This document shows, piece by piece, positions 54,559 through 64,000 of a stretch of 64,000 bases of DNA. Where the stretch lies: positions 62,001-126,000 of the forward strand of contig CAJNOL010000533.1 of assembly GCA_905250125.1 (NCBI GenBank). Reading direction: 5' to 3'. Origin of the DNA: Rotaria sordida. Taxonomy: Eukaryota > Rotifera > Eurotatoria > Philodinida > Philodinidae. Numbering within the stretch: the first letter of the stretch is position 1; every line of letters begins with the position of its first letter. The position numbers and the translations under genes are program-made. The notes under the pieces were generated by a model. That model was not told where the DNA came from. It did no database searches and saw nothing but the letters and a program-made list of their open reading frames with translations.

Positions 54559-57500
54559 ATGGCTTCTAGTGGTAACGAAATGACGAATAGATCGATGCAG
54601 GATATGAAAGATGTTTTGTCTGCTGTTCTTCATGGTGACTATGTTAATGCTGTGCGGGTACTAGATTTTTCTATTGATTGCCAAAAAAGATTTGAATTAT
54701 CTTCTTATCCATAATTTTAGATATATACACGAATGATTTCAATGGGTGGAACTGCAGAAAATGATGAAATGTCTTCATTATTCTCGGGTCGTGCAGCATG
54801 TCATCTTTTGGCAAAACAATTCGAGCGTAACTTGTTGATAATTTTATCTTTTCTTTCAAAATTTGTTTGATTTTTAGTTGGATTAGAAGATTGTGATCAA
54901 GCAATATCAATAAATGAGAGAAATATAGATGGTTATATACAAAAATGGTGAGTTATATAAAAATCTAAGTAGAATAATCCATACTAAAAATCAAATAAAA
55001 ATTGATTATTACTGGAAAAAAATTTTGTTGCCAGAAGATGGAGAATTATTTTCGTCTTTCGAATCATATATATCTTATTTGTATCAGCTGCATATGAACG
55101 GAATTACATTACAGAAAAGACAAACACCCTTAAAAAAAATTCGCACTTCTCCTAAGATTCAATGAAAAGGAACGAGATATTGATCACTATATCTTTTTGA
55201 TACGCATGTTCAGAAAGGAATATTTTTCTATCAGTCAATAAGAAACTTTCTTTCGAAAGGTATATTATTTATATTAGTCATACATTCGTACATCAAATGA
55301 GGTGAGAAGAAGAAAAATATTCGCGCAATTATTTTGCAAGTTTTATATGAACTTGCCAAAAACAAGTGTAAAATGGTAGTTGAGTTTATTTTTTAGCAAA
55401 ATACTCGTGCAATTAAAACGATTTCAAGAAGCACGAGAAGTAATTGAACGTGGAAAATTAGTACTAGGTAAGTCGTATGTGGTACGAGATAGTTATTTAT
55501 TCACATGTTATTTTAGGTGAACAAGAATTATTCACGAACTGTGAACGTTTTGCTGATCAATCTTGGCTCACGTTAGGTACGTAAATGCCTAAAGGTTTCA
55601 GATACGTTCATGTTATAGCGAAAAACAGGATTTTCATCATTTTTTGAAACTATCTTTAGATATGAGTGATTCTTGTGTTTATTGTACTGTTTGACGTTCG
55701 AAAATGATTCTATTTGCTTTTCAGCTTCTGTTTCGTCAATTTGATCGAAACGATGCTGCCGGTTAACAAAAAAGTTCTCCGAATAAGATAAAATTTGGAT
55801 TGATAGTTAGTTTGAGTGAGATACACCTACGATAAAAATTTCCGCTCAGTATAGCTTTTAAGCCGATTTGTCAAGACCATACTGTTGATTCTGGTAACGA
55901 TCGTATTGCTCGTACATTTCCTTCTAAAATTTGCTTATTTCAAGATAAATAATTCTACAAAATATGTGTGTATAGCACATATAATTCTTGTCAATTTTAC
56001 CCTTTTGGAAACATGGCCATATATAAACGGGTTTGAAATTTGACTAAGGGGAGAAGCCCTTAAATACACAAAAACTTGTTTTTCCAGTATGGATTTTTTA
56101 TTTTAGCATATGTGACACATATAGACGCTATGGATAGTTTAAGTATAATCAATATATATTGCTTAGTGTAATCGGTCATCAGCGATAAGTCAGGCTACAC
56201 TAAGTAAGCAACCAATCAGACATACTGCTAGACATTTTACATCTCTGGTACCTAAAAAATCACAGAAAGACTCTTCAGACAGTTTGTGTTGCATGTACGC
56301 ACAATAATCGAAGACCTAAAAAGTCGACTAATTCTTGCTATATGTGTCAAGTGTTTTTTAGTGCTAATTTCCATTCTCATATGTTATTAAATTTGTGTAT
56401 TATACTTCTTGAATGTGTATTTTGTTTCTCTCGTTTCAAAATAAATGGTGTCCATATTTTGCATAAAATCTGAATGAAATAATTATGTTTAACAGCTTTC
56501 AACTGTAACTGATTTTGTAAGCAAAAATCTAGTTTTGTTTCTATAGAAAAAGTTGATTCCCTAAGGGTTAAAGTTATTTTCAATTTTTCTAGGATAATTG
56601 TACAATACACAAAAATCAAAACTTAATAATTTTTCTCCGAAGTTTTAGCTTTTTACAGAGATCTGCTGCAATAAATTGTTAAAATTCCTAGAATACATCT
56701 TTGCGCAAGATTAAGCTTGCACAAAAAGCAGCATCGTAGTTCGAATAAGCAACACTGAAAATTTGTAAAAAAATAATACGGACCGAGGCGAGATATGCTT
56801 ACTTCCATATATAAAGAGCATCGATGGGTAAATGTTTTTGATAAAAAAGCCATTTCTTCTATTTTAGCCATTAGGCTCCAAGAAATGAAGACTACTAGTA
56901 AAATTCATTTCGTATTTGGCGTGAAAAACTAGGTCGATTTGGCTTGTATGAAAAGAGTCTAGATGATTCTATATTGATTTAAGGGTCGTCATACTAGATA
57001 TATCCTATTGAATGTGTTTCAAGTTTCACAGTATGACCTCTATCAGTGTCATTTACCTGTGATTATAAATCACTGTAACAGAATTCGTAGAGCTTCTCAA
57101 GAGTTAAAAGATAGGCTATTATTATTCCAATTCTTAGCGATTTCAGATACGGAATTTTTATTTGTGCTTAGATACTGCCCAATGGAAAATATGGAATAGC
57201 ATCTGCTCATGGCTTGGAAATAAAGAAAAAAAAAAGATTCAGTAAATGATAATTTTCATTCGCATGTATGTATGGATGGATGTGTGCTTTTATGCTTAAA
57301 AGAGGCTTTGAGAGTCGGCGAAGCATCCGTCAGTTGTATCATTTTATGGTAAAAGCTGACATATACTTTCTTTTTTTTTTTACATTAATTGATTTCTCTC
57401 ATCAAACTGACATTATTAAAATTTTTTTAGGATCTTTTGACGTTATTTACCGGAGTTACCGACATTTAAACATCAGAGAGATCTCAGGAAAATCGAAAAA

Positions 57501-58143
57501 TGATAGCTCCATTCTTTAGCTTATATCTCTGCCAGTTTTTGTTCGTTTCATTCGAAAGCGTACGTAAGCCTCAATAAAGTTTCTTACAGTTTTCTCATAA
57601 ATTGAATCTTCATATGGAAAAACCACTTTTTCTAAGAAACTCTGTTTTTTTAACAGACTTTTTTTGATTTTAAGTCATTCTTCAATATGATAACTAATCC
57701 GAGAAGATATAAAAAAAAGTATTTGTCAGTTTTTACATAAAATTGACTTTCCTTGATAGCTCATAAAATCTCTCTTAAGACTTACATTTTAATTTATGTT
57801 TGAAATAATTGAATTGAATTTTGTTTTAAAGGACATCCTGTAAAAAAAATTAATTACTGCAAGCGGTATTAGTTTCGTTGTTGGCTTGTTGGTCAATAAA
57901 TTTAGTACAAAATCTGGTATCGTACAAGGTGTTATTAGTGGTGGTGTGTTACTCGTTCTTTTTTTTGTCAATATTACGAGAATTTTGGAATTTATTGGTG
58001 ATATGGCGGACATTTGTCGACGAAAATTATATAGGTGTTTTAATAGAATTCGAAATATGTTCAGCATACATCAACATCGAGTAGTACTCGTTATTAAAAA
58101 TGATTTCTTTGTGACCAAAACGTTCATTTGTTTTTTGTTATAA
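54559..58143 (+). pseudogene. TPR protein with a C-terminal membrane exon; probable one-base frameshift
   Basis: Exons: 54559-54657, 54721-54826, 54878-54947, 55397-55467, 55517-55576, all in phase. The predicted product has TPR-like helices: VLSAVLHGDYVNAVRIYTRM, SGRAACHLLAKQFE, LEDCDQAISINERN and KILVQLKRFQEAREVIERGK. After a 2.25 kb gap a phase-compatible acceptor at 57831 gives GHPVKK, but an A8 run (57842-57849) then leads to a stop. With seven As the frame would continue into LITASGISFVVGLLVNKFST, then GVLLVLFFVNITRILEF, a hydrophobic helix ending at 58143. Either the homopolymer is miscalled or the gene is mildly broken. The link between exon 55576 and 57832 is inferred. No known TPR family was pinned down. 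Confidence 0.5.
55577..57831 (+). other. Long intron or gap in the TPR gene
   Basis: This includes a diverged copy of the 36.4 kb element end (ATTCTTGTGTTTATTGTAC near 55668). Its GTACGT donor and TTTTAAAG acceptor are acceptable but not strong. No other coding sequence was recognised. Confidence 0.45.
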
Positions 58144-60629
58144 CATTTTCATTAATCTTGAGAAATACATGATATAGAAAAGTATGTTTTTTTGCTCAGT
58201 TTTTGTTTTTTCTCCATGAAAGAAAAATTTGGATTGAAAGCTTCTTCTCGATTATGAACATGACTTTATGACGAAAAATATAACATCAATGTTATCTTTT
58301 ATTTTACTCATATCCTTCCATACTTATATGATATATATATATATTTATATGGATAACATCGTAGTCTTCAACTTCTGTCAGGAATAAGCATTTTCAGAGA
58401 TAAAATTATTGTGTAGGATTTGATATATTGAATGAAAATTTCTTATTTTGAGTTATTTCAAACAATTTATCTCATAATTGTCGTTCTTACTCTTTTAGAT
58501 AACACGTTTTCAAATGTTTCCAAAGAATTCAAATTATCAATAAAAGTAGAGAATTTTTGGAAAAGCACAAAAGTTTCTATCAGTAAACGATAGAAAATTT
58601 AGCAATTACAGGATGTTTCATAAGTCTTAAAAGACGATAAAATTAGTTTATATGCAGACAGAAAATAATCCCTAACTAAACTTCTTTTATATGAACCTTG
58701 AGTACTTGTGTCAATCTTTCAAATGACATATTATTGAATAATATCTTTTCTTGTAATAATAAAAATATAAATATGAGTATGTAACAGAGGTGCAGAATCT
58801 GCCACAAAAATGAAAAATTTCCCCGTCTAAGAAAAAAGAGTTTCTTTGTTTGAGGGTTCATATTCATTAAAACGGAACATCAAAAGCGAGCTATCAGTAT
58901 GGTGTCAAAAACGACAGCAAAGTAAAACAAACCAAAAGCATTGTGATTATAATTAATTATTATGCAAAGAGAAAACCTAATAAAGTGATATTATGAACAT
59001 AGAACAGCTACAACAAAGTTTTAATCATCGAAATTGATTAGAGCCTCTTCCACAATAGAACACTATTGCTTTGTGTTGAAATTTTTCACATTATCCTTCT
59101 CGAAGCTGTCTTCTAATATGAATATAGTCTTTGAGGTATTCTTTGAGAATTGCTTTATTTAAGCAACGTGTTTTATGTTTAAAGAGGTGAATTTCGGTAG
59201 AATGTTTGCGTGACTTTGGATAACCTCTTGATTCCCAGGTAAAGTATTACTTAAAAGTTTGAAAACTTCCAGTTTTAGCACAAATCAATAACAGAAATAC
59301 TATGACCCGCTGATCTGTCTGGATTATTTTCTAAACAGTAATCTTCAGTTTGCGAGAGAAAGACTTCGTAAAGAAGCATGTGTACATAACTTATAGTTAA
59401 ATTCATTTAATTGATTTTAAAAAGATTTATGATCTTTTCGAATTATTTCAACACTAACTATATGTACACAAGACATTTTCGATTTAATTATTATTCATAA
59501 AATCATATTAGAAATATTAATTAATGTTTGAGACAAAAATTAACTAATCATACATAATAAAATTATCAATTTATCAAATATTTCTCTTCAAAAATGAATT
59601 TATAGAAAATGTTTTTTTTTTCAAAGAAATCATCAGTTTTCTAGTAAATCTGCGATATATTATCATGAAATGGCACTGATAATAAGAGTAAGAACAATAT
59701 CTTAAACACGATATGTGAGGAGAAAGTCAGTTTATAAATGTCTTTTTTTTCCTTTTGTCATAGTTTAGGTATATAATATGTTATCAATAGATTAATCATA
59801 GATAAATAACTAAAGTTCGATAGGATGACAACAGATAGCAATCTTTCATATCATTAAATCTACAATATCCTATCGAGTCGAAAATAAAAAATCAAAATAG
59901 CAATGAGTGTTGACAATACTAACGAGAGTCTAAATTTAAAACAATCGTTATTTTGATATTTAATTATTATCAAACAGCCTTTTAGAAGTAAAATTCCGAT
60001 TAATCAAGAGTGATTATCTCGAATTTGTCCATTTAATACTTATTTAGAGAATAATAATAACATATGTATCATTAATTGTTTATATTCGAGTGTATTTTAA
60101 TACGTTGATTATTCATCTAATTGTTATTATACTATAAAAACAAATATTTAAATTTATTTATGTTTAAACTTCAAAAATAATATTATTAGAAAAATCTTGT
60201 GTGTGTTTCTTTCTATTAATTTTAAACATATAAAATATGTTATTTGTTACTATCATAGACAGAATATTATGCATAGGAAATGAAAAATAAATGATGGATA
60301 GGCACAACTTTATTTTCTTTTTAGATTAATTATGAAAATATAAATCAATATATTTCAAATGATGTGTGACATTCATCTTTTGACGTTCACTTTAATTCTT
60401 AATTGAACATTTCAGTTCTTTAATTTTTCGTTTTTTTAAGGATAAGAAAAAATAAAATCAATTATTGATGTTGATGTTTACTGTTTTCTCATTTACTGTT
60501 ATTCATCGAGATGGAAAATGAATACATCAATAATTTAAAACAATATAAAACATACAAAAAAAAACAACCACATTTTAATTAAATGTAAACAAATAATTTG
60601 TGTGTTGTAAATATATACGATGTTTTTTT
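58144..60629. other. Intergenic, no gene recognised
   Basis: This is a long AT-rich interval. No conserved ORF, RNA gene or clear repeat was found on either strand. Confidence 0.5.
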
Positions 60630-60923
60630 TTATAAACGACGACTACGTCGACCACCTTTTCGTTGTGTACTATCCGATGGTATTGGTGTTACATCCTCTA
60701 CAATAAATTGATGTATTTTATAATAATAATAATAATATTAAAATAAAAAATGACAAACCAATTCTACCTATTTTGAGCCGCGATCGTGCAAGAGCACGAA
60801 AAGCTGATTGAGCACCAGGTTCAGATGTTTTGGTTTTATTTCCACCAGTTGCACGAAGTCGTACATGTAATGCAGTTATACCTAATCTACGAAAACGTTC
60901 AGCAACATCTTGTACAGCTAACA
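60630..60923 (-). pseudogene. RPS14: Ribosomal protein S14 (uS11), 5'-truncated
   Basis: Exons 60759-60923 and 60630-60697 (intron 60698-60758, 61 bp). Translation runs [20 protein letters not shown], then [57 protein letters not shown] and stop, so the C-terminal half of the small-subunit protein is complete. The 5' half is missing. Upstream of the Met the sequence passes straight into a TGTGGG-type repeat at about 60924, so the gene was cut there. Intact copies probably exist elsewhere in the genome. Confidence 0.95.
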
Positions 60924-61149
60924 TAGGGTATGGGTGTGGGTGTGGGTGTGGGTGTGTGGGTGGCTGGGTGTGGGTGTGGGTGTGAGTGTGGATGTGGGTG
61001 TGGGTGTGGGTGGGCGGGTGTGTGGGTGTGGGTGAGTGTATGGGTGTGGGTGGGTGTGTGGGTGTAGGTGTGGGTGTGGGGTGTGTGGGTGTGTGGGTGT
61101 GTGGGTTTGGGTGTGGTTGAAAACGACACCTACACCCACACCCACACCC
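60924..61149. repeat. Interstitial telomere-like (TGTGGG)n array with terminal inversion
   Basis: About 190 bp of G/T-rich repeat on the plus strand is built from GGGTGT (TGTGGG) units with GGGTGTGT variants. After TTGAAAACGAC it flips to ACACCCACACCCACACCC at about 61127-61149. As I recall, TGTGGG is the telomeric repeat of the bdelloid Adineta vaga. The His/Pro/Thr open frames across it are artefacts of the repeat. Confidence 0.8.
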
Positions 61150-61371
61150 TTTCTTCGTTAGCATTTTCAACCTTTTGTTGGAAGACTTTTAAGCAGCCGG
61201 TGGCATTGGCTTTCTTTCCAACTTCAAGTCTAGCTTTTCCAGTTAAATGTCGTGCTACTGCCTTTTCATCTGCACTATGGTCTTCGTCTCTAATAGCTCG
61301 TATGTGAACAACAATACTATCTCTGTATGTTGGTTCATCTCTGATAAAAACTTCGAATGTTCGCTTGTATG

Positions 61372-62555
61372 TAGAGGTGTAAGCCGATAGGCTGATCGGC
61401 GGCGGCGCCAGTTTTTTAAAATTTTTTAAAAATGCTCGGCGGCGCAGATATGATATTCTAAGGTCGCACAGCGGCGGCGGCTCGAAAATTTTAAAATTTC
61501 GAATACCATCGGCGGCGCGGCGGCTGTAATTAAAGTGTCTCAGCGGCAGCGGCTTGAAGTTTAAAAAGTACTACATTATCATAAAAATATTAGTCTATGG
61601 CCTTGTCTACACTAGGAATATAATGTAGTATCAAATTCGTGTTACATCAATTCGTGTCTACATTTGACAGTTAATGCATCAATCAGAATCCTAGACGTCG
61701 AAATGAATCGTGGTTTTTGTTCACTTCAATCATAGAGGACTCGTCCATTGAAAATTGTGTCAGTCTCATTAGAAAATCGAATCAGACATTGATTGGTGCA
61801 TCAAATTTAATGTTGTTCTGAAATGTGCAATAAATTTAATGCACTTTTTAAAAGTGTTTTAAATATTTACTAACTGTTCAACCAATCATGTTTCTTAATT
61901 CAGCGTCAAAATTTTTAGTGTAGACAAGGCCTATTTCAATATCTTGGCCTTTTTATTTTCAAACACATATGTGGAAAAACTTTATTTCACATCTAGACAT
62001 AATAAAAAAGTCTATAATTAAAAATAAATATAATTGCCAGGATAAATAATAAATGAGAAATCACCACCACGATTGTTAATAAGTAAAAGCACTCAGCATA
62101 CTCAAGTTTGTTGTTTTTATTTTGTTTTTGTTAATTAAAATTTAAAATGCTCGTCTCTTCTTGTATTTCTAAATATATCTAATATAAGAGACATAAACTA
62201 AAATGATAACTTAGAATTTTCAACCAACACAGAATTAAGGGTTCATTCACAATTTAGAACCCCCAAGCATCTGATTGGTCAGAGAACCAGCATGAAAGTG
62301 AAGGTGAAGGCGAGAAAGTTAATGAAAAAGAGATATATTGGGGTTCTAAGATGTAAAAGTATCGAATTAAGGAAAATATAAATGAAATGTTATCGATATT
62401 TACAATAGTTGCCGGCGGCGGCGGCTGTAATTAAAGTGCCTCAGCGGCGACGGCTTAAAAATTTCTAAAATTTCTACTGTCACGGCGGCGGCGGTTTAAA
62501 ATTTTTCGAGTTTATCGGCGACGACGGCGGCTCAGCCGCACGGCTTACACCTCTA
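61372..62555. mobile_element. hAT-type MITE, GC-rich, 1.18 kb
   Basis: The terminal inverted repeats are perfect over 15 bp: TAGAGGTGTAAGCCG at 61372-61386 and CGGCTTACACCTCTA at 62541-62555. They are flanked by CTTGTATG (61364-61371) and CTTGCATG (62556-62563), a 7/8 match to an 8 bp duplication. Subterminal CGGCGGCGG tracts and a repeated GTAATTAAAGTG block near both ends are typical of hAT-type non-autonomous elements. There is no transposase frame. A second MITE is nested inside. Confidence 0.9.
61599..61931. mobile_element. Nested MITE inside the hAT MITE
   Basis: It begins GGCCTTGTCTACACTA and ends TAGTGTAGACAAGGCC, a 16 bp perfect inverted repeat. TAT lies immediately outside on both sides, a possible 3 bp duplication as in PIF/Harbinger elements. 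It is 333 bp and non-coding. Confidence 0.85.
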
Positions 62556-63344
62556 CTTGCATGAAGGTGTCTTACACGCAGCTATACAACGAAAAAAAGA
62601 AGAATTTATTTTACGTGACCCTTCAAGACTAACATGATGGTTTTTGAAAGCTAAGGTACAACGAAAATTACATGAGCGCACTTTCTCATACATTATGTCT
62701 GTCCAACCTGGTTCCATTTCGCGTGTGGAGGTATTGTAAATGTCTTTCCAGTCTTTTAACGTGAAGATGAATGATTCCTCAGCTATTTTTGGTGTGTTCG
62801 ATTCCAGTTGAACTGTCGAACGAGTCGGTAGATGTGGAGGAGACTCATCAGACGCTGTAGACTTATTCACAGATTTCGGTAAAAGAAGCTCGACTTTAAT
62901 TTTTTTGTCTGATTTATTAACTTTTTCAACAGAATCCTGATGAATTTCGGACAGGTCATTCGCAATTTTTTGACAATGTCGTCGTCGAACATTATACAAA
63001 GATTGACGTATGTTTTCTGTTTGATTTAATTTCAATTTCGATATCAAACGGCTCCAAATAGATTCTTCAGAACGGGTGAAATCATTAAAACGCCATGTTT
63101 CCTCATCAAGTTGTTTTTTATCGGATCCTAATTCCTTGACAGCCGATATAAATTGCTTTCGAGTAATTTGATCCCAAATAGTTTGTTTCTTTTCTACTTC
63201 CTTTTCGTTTGACTGTTCATCTAAGTTATCTTCCATTACTTGCTTAGATGACTGATCATCTGATGAACTATCTTCTATATGTTGTGTTGATCTTGATTTA
63301 GATTTATTTTTTACTGATGAGGTGAATGGAGTCTTTCGTTTCAT

Positions 63345-64000
63345 TTTTCAATATAAACAAATTTATAAACAATCTTAACTACTCTATTTGTACTCCTTGT
63401 AGAATATAGATTAATTAAATCGACGAATGATGACGTATGTTGCAAGATGAATGATATTCAATTTATTCTTCCTCTTTATAAACTCATCTTAGTCAATCTT
63501 TTTTTTCTCGTCCTTTTCTCTTTCTCATGGGATATGAAGCATCAAATAATTGCTCATTGCGTCCCATTTTCAAATGCGAAAGAATTTTTCGTATAAAAAG
63601 TTTAAAAACAAAACATAAATACGACTTTCGGAGAGAATTATACCCAGTATCAGCTCTTTCAGCTTTGGCCATGATGAATTTACTGTTTATTTCTTGTTTT
63701 GAGCTAACTTCATTATGCTTGTATATATGGCTATCTGATATCAAAATATTAGTTAATAAGCATTTATAACTATTTGAGTAACAATCAGCTATTGATAATC
63801 TGAAATATGTCTAGATGAACAATTGTTTGATATCAAGCACTTTTTTAAGATTACCAGTGTTAATTAATATATACTTATAGCTCTTTGAATAATATTCAAA
63901 GATATTTATTATTCAATGATATTCAAGATATTTGTTGTTGAATCAAATTCAAAGATAGTGGTTATTCAATTCAATTTGAAGATGTTATTGAGTTCAATTC
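63345..64000. other. Right-edge flank
   Basis: A minus-strand frame (63493-63744) is basic and without a recognised domain, so it was not called as a gene. From about 63880 to the edge there is a degenerate short repeat of ATTCAA/GATATT(C) units. Confidence 0.4.

Larger units (their letters stand above)
61150..63344 (-). pseudogene. ORF of unknown, transposon-associated type, interrupted by a MITE and truncated at telomere-like repeats
   Basis: The first part is a 263-codon frame 63344 to 62556: a charged Ser/Lys start (MKRKTPFTSSVKNKSKS), an acidic linker and ITRKQFISAVKELGSDKKQL. Then come WSRLISKLKLNQTENIRQSL and a Cys/His-rich region, KVRSCNFRCTLAFKNHHVSL then CIAACKTPSCK. The MITE inserts there. 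On the far side the frame continues without a stop from 61371 to about 61150 (RTFEVFIRDEPTYRDSIVVH, then IRAIRDEDHSADEKAVARHL), ending in the telomere-like array. The Cys spacing could bind zinc and the layout resembles uncharacterised transposon-encoded proteins, but the family is not identified. Confidence 0.6.

Noticed and set aside
60899-61145. Two overlapping His/Pro/Thr open frames
   Set aside because: They are readings of the telomere-like GGGTGT array in different frames.
63493-63769. Basic frame on the minus strand with an opposing plus-strand frame
   Set aside because: No recognisable domain and heavy mutual overlap, so neither could be called a gene.

Overview
The window looks like a bdelloid rotifer nuclear contig (an Adineta- or Rotaria-like animal). 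The evidence is AT-rich DNA, intron-rich animal genes (Slit, ABCF1, TRIM37, RPS14) with many 55-80 bp GT-AG introns, a TGTGGG-type telomere-like repeat, and abundant small palindromic transposons. The species is inferred from these traits and from remembered protein families. No database search was possible.

Left half (1 to about 28.3 kb) is mainly conserved animal genes. The 5' part of a Slit axon-guidance gene lies on the minus strand (first 16 exons, running off the left edge). A complete ABCF1/ABC50 translation ATPase lies on the plus strand (8 exons, 1,041 codons). Next come a small four-helix EXPERA/EBP-like membrane protein (minus) and a complete TRIM37 E3 ligase (minus, 12 exons, 782 codons). 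Between and inside these genes sit a degenerate mariner transposase, a hAT transposase relic and several palindromic MITEs.

Right half (about 31 to 64 kb) is accessory in character. It holds a plant/fungal-type GH27 alpha-galactosidase between two G/T-rich telomere-like patches and a DUF2804-type membrane-anchored protein. It also holds two paralogous secreted Cys-rich repeat genes: one has a single 165 bp repeat exon and the other eleven. These two genes lie in a tandem segmental duplication, about 39.06-42.29 kb against 45.49-50.16 kb. Further right are a decayed multi-ORF retroelement-like unit (50.7-53.5 kb), a TPR gene with a probable one-base frameshift before a membrane exon, and a 5'-truncated RPS14 gene joined directly to about 200 bp of telomere-like repeat. 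Beyond that repeat lies a broken ORF interrupted by a 1.18 kb hAT-type MITE that itself carries a nested MITE.

The most unusual locus is 60.6-63.4 kb. There a broken ribosomal protein gene and another broken gene face each other across an interstitial telomere-like array, as expected of a healed or fused chromosome end. The Cys-rich exon-array gene at 45.96-48.67 kb is the clearest lineage-specific gene expansion.
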